The translations under genes were made by a program, and so were the position numbers. 64,000 bases of DNA from Buchnera aphidicola (Hyperomyzus lactucae) (GTDB lineage Bacteria; Pseudomonadota; Gammaproteobacteria; Enterobacterales; Enterobacteriaceae), in NCBI RefSeq assembly GCF_005081705.1, contig NZ_CP034876.1, positions 449,863-513,862 of the forward strand, written 5' to 3'. Below are positions 51,787 through 62,341 of the stretch, piece by piece (position 1 is the first letter of the stretch; the number at the start of each line of letters is the position of its first letter). The notes beneath the pieces are model-generated. The model made no database searches. It had not been told where the DNA came from and worked only from the letters and a program-made list of their open reading frames with translations.

Positions 51787-53586
51787 ATGATTATATTATT
51801 AGAACAAGCTGTAAAAGAAAAAATTATACGTCCAATTGATTTTTATTTTTCACAATTTATTGCAAAAACAAATACTATAGCAATGTTAGTTTCTGCTTGT
51901 CTGAGTTATGAAAGTAGAAATGGTTATATTTTTTTACCTATAGAATATTTTAAAAAAAACTCTTTTTTTTCTACTTCAAATAAAGAATTTATAAAAAAAA
52001 TTGTAATAGTTTTAGGAAAAAAAATAAATTGGTCAGCTGAATTATTAAAACATTCATCTGTAAGTGATGGTTCTATTATTACACCTTTAATTTTATATAA
52101 TAAAAAAATATATCTTTATAAGATGTGGAAAGCTGAAAGTAATATTTTTAATATGTTACATAAAAATTATAAAAAAAATAAAATTAATAAAAAAAAATGT
52201 TCTCAAATGTTAAATAATTTATTTCCTAATGAAAAAAAAAGTCTTCAAAAAATAGCAGTAGCACTAACTTTGATAAATAAAATAACATTTATTATTGGTG
52301 GGCCCGGAACTGGAAAAACTACTACTATAGTCAAAATAATTATTGCATTAATCAAAAAATCAAATAAACCAATAAACATTCAATTATCTGCACCAACAGG
52401 AAAAGCAACAACACGTTTAAGTAATATGATGCAAAATAATATTTTTAATTCTTTTCTTTCTAAAAAAGAAAAAAAATATCTTCCATCTCATGCTGTCACT
52501 ATACATCAATTATTAGGAATTCAAAAAATATCTCAGAAAAGTCTTGTAAATAAAAACAACTTATTAAGTTTAGACGTATTAATCATTGATGAAACTTCAA
52601 TGATAGATATTTTAATGATGGAAAAAATATTTTTTGCAACATCGGAAAAGACCAAATTAATTTTCATAGGAGATCATAATCAATTATCTCCAATAGAATC
52701 AGGATCTATCTTAAGGAATATTTGTTATTATGCGCACGGTGGATATAGTTTAAAAACTATATCTGATCTTAAAAAACTGATTAACTATAAAATATCAAAA
52801 AAAATTAAGACAAAAAAAACAAACTTTATTAGTAATAATATATGTATATTAAAGAAAAACTATCGTTTTAACAAAAAATCAGGCATTTATACATTATCAT
52901 ATGCAATAAAAAATAAAAAAATAGATATTATTCAAAATTTATTTCAAAATTCAATAAAAAATATTTTTTTTTATGAAATAAATTCAACTCAAGAATATAA
53001 AAAAATGATTGAAAGAATTTCTTTAAACTATGAAGATTTTTGGAATAAAATTAACCAACAAGAAAAAATAGAAGAAATAATAAAAGCTTTTCAAAGTTAT
53101 CAAGTATTATGTATATTACGTGATAGTTTATTCGGAATAAATTTTTTAAATAAAACATTAGAAGAAAAAATGCGTAGAACAAAAAAGATAAAATATTTTT
53201 ATATTAATAATCAACAATGGTACATAGGAAAACCTATTATGATTACTAAAAACAATAAATATTTAGATTTATCTAATGGAAATGTAGGTATTACTAACAT
53301 GAGTAAAAACGGTTTTTTGCAAGTATCTTTTTTAAGAGAAAACCAAACAATTAATAATATTCCTGCAAGTATTTTAAAGAATTATGAAACTGCCTGGGCT
53401 ATTACTGTTCATAAAGCGCAAGGGTCAGAATTTACTAATACCGCTTTAATACTACCTAATTTTGATTCAAATTTATTAAACAAAGATATTTTATATACTG
53501 GTATAACAAGATCTCGGAATACATTAAGTATTTTTTCAAATAAAGATATTTTCATAAAAACCGCTTTAAAAAGTACAGATAAATAA
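51787..53586 (+). CDS. recD: Exodeoxyribonuclease V subunit RecD
   Basis: Superfamily 1B 5'-3' helicase, the fast motor of RecBCD. Walker A is IGGPGTGKTTT in the first third, followed by SAPTGKA, VLIIDETSMID, IFIGDHNQLSPIESG and the C-terminal AITVHKAQGSEF and YTGITRSRN. Length is 599 aa (E. coli 608). It starts 4 bp after recB. The full recCBD set indicates that double-strand-end repair is kept even though recA is not in view here. Confidence 0.96.
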   Translation: MIILLEQAVKEKIIRPIDFYFSQFIAKTNTIAMLVSACLSYESRNGYIFLPIEYFKKNSFFSTSNKEFIKKIVIVLGKKINWSAELLKHSSVSDGSIITPLILYNKKIYLYKMWKAESNIFNMLHKNYKKNKINKKKCSQMLNNLFPNEKKSLQKIAVALTLINKITFIIGGPGTGKTTTIVKIIIALIKKSNKPINIQLSAPTGKATTRLSNMMQNNIFNSFLSKKEKKYLPSHAVTIHQLLGIQKISQKSLVNKNNLLSLDVLIIDETSMIDILMMEKIFFATSEKTKLIFIGDHNQLSPIESGSILRNICYYAHGGYSLKTISDLKKLINYKISKKIKTKKTNFISNNICILKKNYRFNKKSGIYTLSYAIKNKKIDIIQNLFQNSIKNIFFYEINSTQEYKKMIERISLNYEDFWNKINQQEKIEEIIKAFQSYQVLCILRDSLFGINFLNKTLEEKMRRTKKIKYFYINNQQWYIGKPIMITKNNKYLDLSNGNVGITNMSKNGFLQVSFLRENQTINNIPASILKNYETAWAITVHKAQGSEFTNTALILPNFDSNLLNKDILYTGITRSRNTLSIFSNKDIFIKTALKSTDK

Positions 53587-53615
53587 AAAATATTTTTTTG
53601 TTAAAAATAAATATC

Positions 53616-54944
53616 TTAAAATACATCAATCATTAAAATTTTTGAACGACGCTGATAATTATACATTTTCTTTTTGCTTTCAGGTAATACTTCAATATCT
53701 ACTAAAACAAAACCTCTTTCTTGAAACCAATGAATACTTTGAGTAGTTAATACAAAAATTCTTTCTAAATGTATTTCTTTAGCATGACTTTTTATTTTCT
53801 TTAATAGTAAATCTCCGCGAGATGAATTTCTATAATCAGGATGAACAGCTACACATGCCATTTCACCTATTCTTTCTTTTAAAAAAGGATATAATGCGGC
53901 ACAAGCAATAGTTAAATTATCACGCTCAATAATAGTAAATTTATCTACTTCAATTTCTAATTGTTCCCTTGATCGACGGACTAAAATGCCTTTTTTTTCC
54001 AAGGGACGAATTAATTCTAATATCCCTCCAATATCATTAATACTAGCTCGTCTTATTTTTTCTGCTGATTCCATTACCATCTGTGTACCAATACCGTCTC
54101 GAGAAAACAATTCTTGTAATAATGCTCCATTTTCGTAATAGCTAATTAAATGACTGCGATTTACTCCACTTTGACAAAATTTTATTGCTCCTCTTAGAAA
54201 ACGAACAGTTGAAGAAATATAATCACCTTTTTTTTCTAGTTTTTTAATAACATCTTTTATATCATTGGGTAATAATTCAGAAATAATTTTACCTTTATGA
54301 TCTATAACTCCTTGATTACTGCAAAAACCGATCATTTTTTCTGCTTTTAATTTAATACCTACTTGAGTTGCGATTTCTTCAGAAGTTAAATTAAAACTTT
54401 CTCCTGTTACAGAAACAGCAACTGGACCAATTAAAACTATAGCTCCATTATTTAATTGGCACTCAATTGCATTTTTATCAATTCTTCTAATTCGTCCACT
54501 ATGACAATAATCAACACCATCATCGACCCCTAGTGGTTGAGCAATAATAAAATTACCACTAACTACATTAATATTTGCTCCTTGAAGAGGAGTATTAGTC
54601 AAACTCATTGATAAACGAGCTGTAATATCTAGTTGTAATCTTCCAGCGGCTTGTTTAACTTGCTCTAAAGATGCTGAATCAGTAATACGGATATATTTAT
54701 GGTATATTATTTTAATATTTTTTTCATTTAAATTAGTGTTAATTTGTGGACAAGAACCATATACAACAACTAAACGAATACCTAAGCTATGTAATAATCC
54801 TATATCATTAATAATACCAGAAAAATTTCCATGTTTAATTGCTTCACCACCTAACATTATTATAAAGGTTTTACCTCGATGAGCATTAATGTAAGGAACG
54901 CTGTGACGAAAACCCTGAACTAATTCAGTAGTACGTTCTTTCAT
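53616..54944 (-). CDS. argA: N-acetylglutamate synthase (amino-acid N-acetyltransferase)
   Basis: First step of arginine synthesis: acetyl transfer from acetyl-CoA to glutamate. An amino-acid-kinase-like domain (about 1-290: [28 protein letters not shown]) that holds the arginine feedback site in relatives is followed by a GNAT domain (about 295-440: [23 protein letters not shown]). Length is 442 aa (E. coli 443). The E. coli YGARPQ segment reads YGSCPQ. It converges on recD, as in E. coli. Confidence 0.96.
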   Translation of the reverse strand: MKERTTELVQGFRHSVPYINAHRGKTFIIMLGGEAIKHGNFSGIINDIGLLHSLGIRLVVVYGSCPQINTNLNEKNIKIIYHKYIRITDSASLEQVKQAAGRLQLDITARLSMSLTNTPLQGANINVVSGNFIIAQPLGVDDGVDYCHSGRIRRIDKNAIECQLNNGAIVLIGPVAVSVTGESFNLTSEEIATQVGIKLKAEKMIGFCSNQGVIDHKGKIISELLPNDIKDVIKKLEKKGDYISSTVRFLRGAIKFCQSGVNRSHLISYYENGALLQELFSRDGIGTQMVMESAEKIRRASINDIGGILELIRPLEKKGILVRRSREQLEIEVDKFTIIERDNLTIACAALYPFLKERIGEMACVAVHPDYRNSSRGDLLLKKIKSHAKEIHLERIFVLTTQSIHWFQERGFVLVDIEVLPESKKKMYNYQRRSKILMIDVF

Positions 54945-55105
54945 AACAATCCTCTTGCATTTTTACTGCAACCTATATATTATTTTTTACTAATAAAAAT
55001 TTTGTATCTTTAAAAGATATTAAAATTTTATAAAATTTTGGAAGGTTTTTAAAAAGATGGGATTAAATTAAAAGATAATTTTTTATAAGTAAAATTTTTA
55101 CTAAT

Positions 55106-55182
<77 letters not shown>

Positions 55183-55197
55183 CTTGTAGTAATTAAT

Positions 55198-55226
55198 ATA
55201 TTACATCTTTATTAAAAGATTTGCAA
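55198..55226 (-). promoter_or_regulatory. Sigma-70-type promoter of tRNA-fMet
   Basis: Reading the - strand: TTGCAA (55226-55221), a 17-base spacer, TAATAT (55203-55198), then 15 bases to the tRNA 5' end. The spacing is ideal and the boxes are close to consensus, with transcription expected to start a few bases before the mature tRNA. Confidence 0.7.
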
Positions 55227-55303
55227 CCTTTTTCCCAAATTAAATAGTTTTTTAAAAAATGCAAAATATTTTTTTAACCTAATAAGTTATTTTATCAATT
55301 AAA

Positions 55304-56377
55304 ATGAAAAAGATAATAATTACAATAGTTTTTTTAAGTTCGTTTTTTTTTTCACAAACATATGCAAATGAACCTATAAATCGAGGAAAACAATACAAAA
55401 AAAAATTACTCACGAACTTTACTGAAATAAAAAATCTAAATATTCAAAGTAAATTGATTAATTCACAATCGTTTCTCATTCAAATTCAAGAAATTAAAAA
55501 ACATTCTCCATCTTTATATTTTAAAAATAAATATATTTATAACGCAATTATAAATTGGTTAAAAAAAAACGAGAACATTAATGAACTTAATACATTTGGA
55601 ATTAATTCTTTTCAAATGAAAGGAATAGATAACTATGGAAATGTTAAAATAAGTAGCTATTATACTCCAGTAGTAGAAGCAAGAAAAAATAAAAATACTA
55701 TTTTTAAATATCCAATATATTCAATGCCTTTTCATCTTGAAAAAAATACACTTTTACCAAAAAGAAAAGACATATACAATGGAGTTTTAGATAAAAAATA
55801 TATTCTGGCTTATAGTAATTCTTTAATAAATAATTTTATTATGGAAATTCAAGGGAGTGCTTTTATAGATTATGGAAGTAATAAACCGTTAACTTTTTTT
55901 AGTTATTCTGGAAAAAATGGCTGGCCTTATAAAGGGATCGGACAAATTTTAATTAATAGAGGCGAGATCAAGAAGAAAAACATGTCCATGCAAGCTATTA
56001 AGAATTGGTGCGCAAAACATACAGAAAAAGAAATAAGAAATTTATTTGAAGAAAATCAATCTTTTGTATTTTTCAAAGAAACAAAAAAAAAACAAGTATA
56101 CGGAGCTAGTGCTGTTCCATTGGTAGCGAAAACATCAGTAGCCGCAGACAACTCGATAATTAAAAATGGCAGTGTAATTTTATTACAAGTGCCTTTACTT
56201 GATAAAGATGGTATATTCATTAATAAATATGAAATGCGTTTAGTAATTGCATTAGATGTAGGAGGTGTCATTAAAGGACAACATTTTGATATTTATGAGG
56301 GAATTGGTGAAAAATCGGGTATATTAGCAGGATATTACAATCACTACGGATATGCTTGGGTTCTAAATAATAAATAA
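55304..56377 (+). CDS. mltA: Lytic murein transglycosylase A, no lipobox
   Basis: Cleaves peptidoglycan glycan strands with anhydro-sugar formation. The barrel domain shows [31 protein letters not shown] and [17 protein letters not shown]; the catalytic-Asp region [19 protein letters not shown] is intact. The N-terminus is an ordinary signal peptide (hydrophobic to about residue 20, cut near TYA/NE), whereas E. coli MltA is a lipoprotein with a lipobox Cys. This form is therefore probably soluble in the periplasm. Length is 357 aa (E. coli 365). Confidence 0.94.
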   Translation: MKKIIITIVFLSSFFFSQTYANEPINRGKQYKKKLLTNFTEIKNLNIQSKLINSQSFLIQIQEIKKHSPSLYFKNKYIYNAIINWLKKNENINELNTFGINSFQMKGIDNYGNVKISSYYTPVVEARKNKNTIFKYPIYSMPFHLEKNTLLPKRKDIYNGVLDKKYILAYSNSLINNFIMEIQGSAFIDYGSNKPLTFFSYSGKNGWPYKGIGQILINRGEIKKKNMSMQAIKNWCAKHTEKEIRNLFEENQSFVFFKETKKKQVYGASAVPLVAKTSVAADNSIIKNGSVILLQVPLLDKDGIFINKYEMRLVIALDVGGVIKGQHFDIYEGIGEKSGILAGYYNHYGYAWVLNNK

Positions 56378-56416
56378 TTAATTGTATAAATTCTAACTAT
56401 AAGTAAACATGAAAAT

Positions 56417-56893
56417 ATGAATATAATCCAATCAGGAATTACAGCTAAAGATGCATTTATTGCTATAATAGTTTCTAGATTTAATGAATTTATTAATAAT
56501 AATTTATTATCAGGAGCATTAGATACATTAAAAAGAATAGGAAAAGTTAATGAAAAAAATATTTTAACAGTATATGTTCCAGGAACCTACGAAATAGCCC
56601 CTGTAGCTAGTTATATTGCAAATTCCAGTAAATATGATGCTATTATTGCTATCGGAACTATTATACAAGGAGATACTGATCATTTTAAATATATTGCTAG
56701 TGATACTAGTAGTAGCATTTCAAGAATTAGCACTAAATATTGTTTACCTATTACATTAGGTATATTAACCACAAAAAATATTGAACAATCTATTGATAGA
56801 TGTGGTACAAAAATGGGAAACAAAGGTTCTGAAGCTGCTTTAGCAGCATTAGAAATGATTAATGTTATGAAAAAATTAGAAAAAGTACTATAA
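56417..56893 (+). CDS. ribH: 6,7-dimethyl-8-ribityllumazine synthase
   Basis: Penultimate step of riboflavin synthesis, from the pyrimidine made by RibD and the four-carbon unit made by RibB. SRFNEFINNNLLSGALDTL, the phosphate loop IGTIIQGDTDHF with the catalytic His, and NKGSEAALAALEM are family-typical. Length is 158 aa (E. coli 156, also called RibE). The 39-bp gap upstream is too short for an FMN riboswitch. ribD lies 1.1 kb downstream, with thiL between, so the E. coli ribD-ribE-nusB-thiL order is rearranged. Confidence 0.95.
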   Translation: MNIIQSGITAKDAFIAIIVSRFNEFINNNLLSGALDTLKRIGKVNEKNILTVYVPGTYEIAPVASYIANSSKYDAIIAIGTIIQGDTDHFKYIASDTSSSISRISTKYCLPITLGILTTKNIEQSIDRCGTKMGNKGSEAALAALEMINVMKKLEKVL

Positions 56894-56942
56894 TCTGAAA
56901 TGTATGTTTATTCAATACTTATTTTAAAATTTGACTTTAACT

Positions 56943-57914
56943 ATGAATTACACTGAATTTGAAATTATTTCACAATATTTCCAACGCAATCAAAGAAAAG
57001 ATCATAATGAAATTCAAGGAATTGGCGATGATAGTGCCTTAATAAAAATACCTGAAAAAAAAATTCTTGCAATTACTACTGATACATTAGTCGAAGGTAC
57101 TCATTTTTTAAGAAATATATCTGCCAAAGATTTAGCGTACAAAACAGTAGCAGTGAATCTTAGCGACCTCGCTGCAATGGGTGCCAATCCTAAATGGACA
57201 ACACTATCTATTACTATGCCTAAATCTGATAGTATATGGCTAGAAAAATTTAGTATAAGTTTGTTTCACGTTTTAAAAAAGTTCAATATCAAATTAATTG
57301 GTGGTGATACCAACTGTGGACCTTTAAGTATTACTTTAAGTCTTTATGGACTATTAGAAAAAAATACTGCATTATTAAGAAGTAATGCTAGAGTAGGAGA
57401 TTTAGTTTATGTTACGGGAACTCTGGGAGATAGCGCTGCAGGTCTTTTTTTACTTAAAAAAAAAATATTCATAAAAGATTTAAATATAAAAAATTATTTA
57501 ATTAAAAAACATCTACATCCTATTCCTAGAGTACATGAAGGGAGAGCTTTAAGAAAAATTGCTAATTCAGCAATCGATATATCAGATGGATTGATTTCAG
57601 ACCTAGGTCATATCTTAAAAAATAGTAAATGCGGAGCAAATATTAACTTAAATACACTCCCTATTTCTAAAGTTTTAACTGATAATTTTAAAAATCACTA
57701 TTGCTTAGATTGGGCACTAAGTGTAGGAGAAGATTATGAATTATGTTTTACTATTCCCCCTAAAAATATACAAAAACTAGATTTAATGATAAAAAAATGT
57801 TTAATTAATTGTACATGTATTGGATACATTACACACTTTGAAAAAGGCTTGAATTTATTTTTTAACAAAAAAAAAATTATTTTCAAAAAAAAAGGTTTTA
57901 ATCATTTTAATTGA
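56943..57914 (+). CDS. thiL: Thiamine-monophosphate kinase
   Basis: Phosphorylates TMP to thiamine diphosphate, the cofactor used by Dxs in this window. GIGDDSALIKIPEKK, the metal-binding TTDTLVEGTHF, AVNLSDLAAMGA and SAIDISDGLISDLGH are intact. The ATG at 56943 gives 323 aa (E. coli 325); an in-frame TTG at 56931 adds four residues and is rejected. It contains two A10 tracts and one A9 tract in frame. Confidence 0.95.
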   Translation: MNYTEFEIISQYFQRNQRKDHNEIQGIGDDSALIKIPEKKILAITTDTLVEGTHFLRNISAKDLAYKTVAVNLSDLAAMGANPKWTTLSITMPKSDSIWLEKFSISLFHVLKKFNIKLIGGDTNCGPLSITLSLYGLLEKNTALLRSNARVGDLVYVTGTLGDSAAGLFLLKKKIFIKDLNIKNYLIKKHLHPIPRVHEGRALRKIANSAIDISDGLISDLGHILKNSKCGANINLNTLPISKVLTDNFKNHYCLDWALSVGEDYELCFTIPPKNIQKLDLMIKKCLINCTCIGYITHFEKGLNLFFNKKKIIFKKKGFNHFN

Positions 57915-57954
57915 AATATTTCCACAAAAATACACAATATATGTTGGTTAAAAA

Positions 57955-58398
57955 ATGAATGATATATTTTACATGAAAAGAGCAATAGAACTGAGCAAAT
58001 TAGGAGAGTTTACTACTTCACCTAATCCTAACGTAGGATGTGTAATTGTAAATAATAATAACATTGTTGGAGAAGGATGGCATGAACAATCGGGTAAAAA
58101 TCATGCAGAAATTAATGCGTTAATAATGGCTGGTAACAATGCAAAAGGAGGAACAGCCTATATAACACTTGAGCCATGTAATTATTTTGGTAAAACCCCT
58201 CCTTGTTGCAATGCACTTGTTACAGCAGGTATAAATCGTGTTATAATTTCTAATATAGATCCTAATCCTAAAGTTTCCGGAAATGGAATTTTATATTTAA
58301 AAAAAAACGGTATTTCTGTAAAAACTGGATTATTATCAAAAGAATCAAAAAAATATAATAAAGGTTTTTTTAAAAGAATGAAAACTGGATTACCATGA
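57955..58398 (+). CDS. ribD1: RibD deaminase domain (diaminohydroxyphosphoribosylaminopyrimidine deaminase)
   Basis: Deaminates the product of GTP cyclohydrolase II in riboflavin synthesis. Zinc motifs HAEINAL and the PCNYFGKTPPCC cysteines are intact. It ends at TGA 58396-58398 after KRMKTGLP, precisely at the linker where E. coli RibD continues RMRTGFPYIQLKLG into the reductase domain. The reductase half follows in the same frame. Length is 147 aa. Confidence 0.93.
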   Translation: MNDIFYMKRAIELSKLGEFTTSPNPNVGCVIVNNNNIVGEGWHEQSGKNHAEINALIMAGNNAKGGTAYITLEPCNYFGKTPPCCNALVTAGINRVIISNIDPNPKVSGNGILYLKKNGISVKTGLLSKESKKYNKGFFKRMKTGLP

Positions 58399-58416
58399 AC
58401 TCAACTTAAATTAGGA

Positions 58417-59076
58417 ATGTCGCTAGATGGAAGAATAGCGATGAAAAACGGTGAAAGCAAATGGATTACTTCAAAGTATGCACGTCAAGATGTTCAAAAA
58501 TTTCGAGCAAAAAGTTCAGCAATTCTCAGTAGCAGCGCTACTATTTTAAGTGACAATTCTTTATTAAATGTACGTTATAAAGAATTTAATGAAGAAACAC
58601 GATCTATTTTTCCTCAAAAAATATTTCAGCATCCAATAAGAGTAATTATAGATAGTAAAAATCGAATTAAACCATCACATAAAATTATTCATACTAAAGG
58701 AAAAATATGGTTAATAAGATTAAAATTAGATACTCATATATGGCCTGATAATACAACACAAATTATAGGAAACGAAGATAACAAAAAAATTAATATTTTA
58801 TCTGTTTTGAAACTTCTAGGAAAATTAGAAATAAACAAGGTATGGATAGAAGCAGGAAGTACTTTGTCTGGATTTTTATTGAATTCACATTTAATAGATG
58901 AACTGATTATATATATCGCTCCTAAAATACTAGGACATGAGGGACGGCCATTATGTATGATTTATAATCAACTAAAATTATTAGATTCTCTTCAATTTAC
59001 TTTTCAAAACGTTCGCCAAATAGGTCCAGATATAAGATTGATTTTATCTGCTAAAAAAAATACATATAATATATAA
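58417..59076 (+). CDS. ribD2: RibD reductase domain (5-amino-6-(5-phosphoribosylamino)uracil reductase)
   Basis: Second activity of RibD: NADPH reduction of the ribose side chain. [44 protein letters not shown] and YIAPKILG follow the family in order; 219 aa. It is in the same frame as the deaminase half, and homology (TQLKLG) extends upstream of its ATG to the TGA. GGA directly abuts the ATG, too close to act as a ribosome-binding site, so initiation may be coupled to termination upstream, or the TGA may be read through. Confidence 0.9.
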   Translation: MSLDGRIAMKNGESKWITSKYARQDVQKFRAKSSAILSSSATILSDNSLLNVRYKEFNEETRSIFPQKIFQHPIRVIIDSKNRIKPSHKIIHTKGKIWLIRLKLDTHIWPDNTTQIIGNEDNKKINILSVLKLLGKLEINKVWIEAGSTLSGFLLNSHLIDELIIYIAPKILGHEGRPLCMIYNQLKLLDSLQFTFQNVRQIGPDIRLILSAKKNTYNI

Positions 59077-59094
59077 TTAAGAGAAATTTTATTC

Positions 59095-59526
59095 ATGAAA
59101 CCATCTTCTCGACGAAAAGCACGTGCATGTGCATTACAAATGCTATATTCTTGGGAAATATCTCATAATAACATTAAAGACAGTGCTATTCATTTCTTAA
59201 AAGAAAGAAATAAAAAAAATATTGATATTATATACTTTTATGAATTAATTTTTGGAATTACATGTAACTGTGAAAATATAGATAATTTAATGAAACCTTA
59301 TTTATTTAGATCACTAAAAGAATTGGGACAAATAGAAAAAGCAATCTTGAGAATTTCATTCTATGAATTACATAACAGAAATGATATTCCTTATAAAGTA
59401 TCTATTAATGAAGGGATTGAATTAGCTAAATTATTTGGTTCTGAAGATAGTCATAAATTTATAAATGGTGTTTTAGATAAAGCAGCATTAAAAATGGGGT
59501 ATAATAAAAAAAATATTACTACATGA
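59095..59526 (+). CDS. nusB: Transcription antitermination factor NusB
   Basis: Binds boxA with NusE (S10) in rRNA antitermination. The all-helical fold is recognisable by [21 protein letters not shown] at the N-terminus and [19 protein letters not shown] with [10 protein letters not shown] near the end. Length is 143 aa (E. coli 139). It lies after ribD as part of the conserved rib-nusB-thiL cluster, with gene order partly rearranged. Confidence 0.96.
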   Translation: MKPSSRRKARACALQMLYSWEISHNNIKDSAIHFLKERNKKNIDIIYFYELIFGITCNCENIDNLMKPYLFRSLKELGQIEKAILRISFYELHNRNDIPYKVSINEGIELAKLFGSEDSHKFINGVLDKAALKMGYNKKNITT

Positions 59527-59558
59527 AAATTTATATTTAATATATTAATATTTTTTTA

Positions 59559-61385
59559 TTATTTTATTAGCCAAGAAAAAATTTGTTTATAAATACCTTC
59601 TTCATCTAATTGATAATCATGTCTAATTTCTTCTTGTGTACCTTGTGGAATAAAAGCATCTGGTAATCCAATATTCAATACTGGCAAAAAAATCTTTTTT
59701 ATCATAAGAAATTCATTTACAGAACTTCCTGCTCCACCAGAAATAATACCTTCTTCAAGAGTTACAAAAAATTTATGTTTATAAGATAATTTTAAAATCA
59801 TATGCTGATCTAAAGGTTTAACAAAACGCATATCAACTAATGTAGCATTTAAATTATCTGCTGCGAAAACAGCATTCTTTAATAAAACACCAAAATTTAA
59901 AATAGCTATTCTTTTTCCAATTCTCTTTATTAAAGATTTTCCTAACGGGATTTTATTCATTGGCAGCAATAATGTTCCAATACCATTACCTTTAGGATAT
60001 CTTACTACACTAGGACCATCATTATGCATATAACCAGTATAAAGCATTTGTCGACATTCATTTTCATTACTAGGAGTCATAATTACTATACCAGGAATAC
60101 ATCTTAAATAAGCTAGATCAAAAATTCCTTGATGTGTTTGTCCGTCATTCCCAACAATCCCGCTCCTATCAATAGCAAACAAAATAGATAATTTCTGCAA
60201 TGCAACATCATGTATAAGTTGATCATAAGCGCGTTGTAAAAAAGTAGAATAAATAGCAACAACAGGTTTATAACCACTAATCGCAAAACCCGCAGCAAAA
60301 GTAACTGCATGTTGTTCGGCAATAGCAACATCAAAGTATTGATTGGGAAAAAGACGAGCAAATTTGCTCATACCAGAACCTTCACACATGGCAGGTGTAA
60401 TCGCTATTAGCTTTTTATCAAATTCAGCTACTTCACAAAGCCAAGAACCAAAAACATCTGAATAACTAAGAAATTGTGAAACTGATAATTTACGTGGAGA
60501 TATTGCATGCCATTTAACGGGATTTAATTCTGCTGGAAGATAACCCTTTCCCTTTTTAGTCACAAGATGCAATAAATAAGGACCTTTTTTATCTTTTATT
60601 TTTTTTAATATACTAATAATAAAAAAAACATCATGTCCATCAAATGGTCCTAAATATTTAAAACCTAAATTAGAGAAAATTGAATTAAAAGAAAAAAAAT
60701 TATTTTTAATATTTTTATTTTTTCTTAAAAATTGTTTCTTAAATAAATATAATATTTTTTTATAATTTTTGATGCTCATTAATTGTCTCAAATTTTTTAA
60801 GTGCCGATGTAAAGCACCTACATTTTTTGAAATAGACATTTTATTATCATTTAATATAACTAATAAATTAGATTTAATTACCCCAGCATGATTCATTGCT
60901 TCAAATGCCATACCTGCAGTCATTGCGCCATCACCAATAACACAAATAGTTTTTCTATTTTTTCCTTCCTTGTTCGCCGCAATAGACATACCTAAACCTG
61001 CACTAATAGAAGTAGAAGAATGACCAACGCTTAAAGTATCGTATTCACTTTCTTCTCGACAAGGAAATGCATGTAATCCATTTTTTTTTCTAATACTACT
61101 AATTTGTTTAATTCTTCCAGTTAATATCTTATGAGGATATGCTTGATGTCCTATATCCCATAATAAATTATCAAATGGTGTATTATAAATGTAGTGTAAC
61201 GCTACAGTAATTTCAATTACACCTAATCCAGAAGCAAAATGTCCTAAAGAAACAGACACTACATCTAATAGATATTCACGCAACTCAATACATAGTTTTG
61301 GTAATTGATCAATAGGTAAAAGACGTAAATTTTCTACTGAATTAGCAAAAGATAAAATGGGGTATTTTTTAAAATTAACATTCAT
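59559..61385 (-). CDS. dxs: 1-deoxy-D-xylulose-5-phosphate synthase
   Basis: TPP-dependent first step of the MEP isoprenoid pathway, from pyruvate and glyceraldehyde 3-phosphate. The TPP/Mg motif [16 protein letters not shown] with the downstream [22 protein letters not shown], the [13 protein letters not shown] glutamate and [15 protein letters not shown] are intact. Length is 608 aa (E. coli 620). It lies 13 bp after ispA, in E. coli order; ispD and ispF lie at 7 kb. Confidence 0.97.
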   Translation of the reverse strand: MNVNFKKYPILSFANSVENLRLLPIDQLPKLCIELREYLLDVVSVSLGHFASGLGVIEITVALHYIYNTPFDNLLWDIGHQAYPHKILTGRIKQISSIRKKNGLHAFPCREESEYDTLSVGHSSTSISAGLGMSIAANKEGKNRKTICVIGDGAMTAGMAFEAMNHAGVIKSNLLVILNDNKMSISKNVGALHRHLKNLRQLMSIKNYKKILYLFKKQFLRKNKNIKNNFFSFNSIFSNLGFKYLGPFDGHDVFFIISILKKIKDKKGPYLLHLVTKKGKGYLPAELNPVKWHAISPRKLSVSQFLSYSDVFGSWLCEVAEFDKKLIAITPAMCEGSGMSKFARLFPNQYFDVAIAEQHAVTFAAGFAISGYKPVVAIYSTFLQRAYDQLIHDVALQKLSILFAIDRSGIVGNDGQTHQGIFDLAYLRCIPGIVIMTPSNENECRQMLYTGYMHNDGPSVVRYPKGNGIGTLLLPMNKIPLGKSLIKRIGKRIAILNFGVLLKNAVFAADNLNATLVDMRFVKPLDQHMILKLSYKHKFFVTLEEGIISGGAGSSVNEFLMIKKIFLPVLNIGLPDAFIPQGTQEEIRHDYQLDEEGIYKQIFSWLIK

Positions 61386-61398
61386 CAGACACTCTTTA

Positions 61399-62277
61399 TT
61401 AAATTGATTTACTATTTTTAATTATAAATTGTGTTAAATTTTCTAATACGCTAATATTAAAATCTTTTTTTTTTAAACAATTCAAAGCTGAAAACGATTT
61501 TTCATATAATTGTTTAACTTTTTTTCTTGATTGATCTAGACCTATTATCAACGGATAAGTATTTTTATTCAGTGTTTTTAAAATATCATTTTCAATATCT
61601 AAAATATCATCTTGAATTTGAAAGGCTAAACCAATAGAAGTTGCAAAACAATCTAAAGTAGATAATATAGATTTAGAAAAATTATTTGTAGAAAAATATG
61701 TTAAACGTACAGCAGAACGCATTAAAAAAGCAGTTTTATATAAATTAATAATATCTAATTCAGATACATTAACTACTTTTTTTTCCGCTTCTAAATCTAA
61801 CATTTGGCCCATACACATACCTGATGAACCAATAGAAGTAGATAATTCAGAAATCATTTTAATACGTTCTAAATTAGAGATATTTGGCATAAAGCTTTCT
61901 GATAAAAGATTAAATGCAAGACTTTGTAAAGCATCACCAGCAAGTAAAGCAATATTTTCTCCATACTTTATATGACAAGAAATTTTGCCTCTTCTAAAAC
62001 AATCATTATCCATACATGGTAAATCATCATGGATTAAAGAATAAGAGTGAATACATTCAATAACTGTAGATATTACATCCAATGTAACTATATTCACTTT
62101 AAATGTTTCTCCAGTTGCATATACTAAACATGAACGCAATCTCTTTCCACCTGAAAAAATACTATATTTCATCGCTTTTAAAAGATTGGAATTTTGAAAA
62201 GGTAAACTGTTTAATGTATAAAGAATTTTTTTATTTATACGATTTTTATAAATGTTATAGAGCTGAAAAAAATGCAT
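61399..62277 (-). CDS. ispA: Farnesyl diphosphate synthase
   Basis: Condenses IPP with DMAPP and geranyl diphosphate. Both aspartate-rich motifs are intact: the first reads DDLPCMDND, the second [26 protein letters not shown] supplies the substrate-binding Lys/Arg. Length is 292 aa (E. coli 299). Its leader contains one copy of a 23-bp direct repeat whose partner is inside yajR. Operon with dxs; E. coli xseB, which precedes ispA there, is absent. Confidence 0.95.
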   Translation of the reverse strand: MHFFQLYNIYKNRINKKILYTLNSLPFQNSNLLKAMKYSIFSGGKRLRSCLVYATGETFKVNIVTLDVISTVIECIHSYSLIHDDLPCMDNDCFRRGKISCHIKYGENIALLAGDALQSLAFNLLSESFMPNISNLERIKMISELSTSIGSSGMCMGQMLDLEAEKKVVNVSELDIINLYKTAFLMRSAVRLTYFSTNNFSKSILSTLDCFATSIGLAFQIQDDILDIENDILKTLNKNTYPLIIGLDQSRKKVKQLYEKSFSALNCLKKKDFNISVLENLTQFIIKNSKSI

Positions 62278-62287
62278 ATTTAAATAC

Positions 62288-62310
62288 TCAAATAAAAAAA
62301 TTTCTGCTAT
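62288..62310. repeat. 23-bp direct repeat, copy in ispA leader
   Basis: Identical over 23 bases to 62394-62416, 106 bp away. This copy lies 11-33 bases upstream of the ispA ATG. The flanks are still partly similar (TAAATA precedes both), as if a slightly longer segment had been duplicated and then diverged. Confidence 0.75.
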
Positions 62311-62341
62311 TTATTAAAATATATTGTACTATAAATACAAG

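Noticed and set aside
56378..56416. FMN riboswitch before ribH or TPP riboswitch before thiL
   Set aside because: The gaps are 39 and 49 bases, too short for either aptamer, and no conserved riboswitch core is seen.
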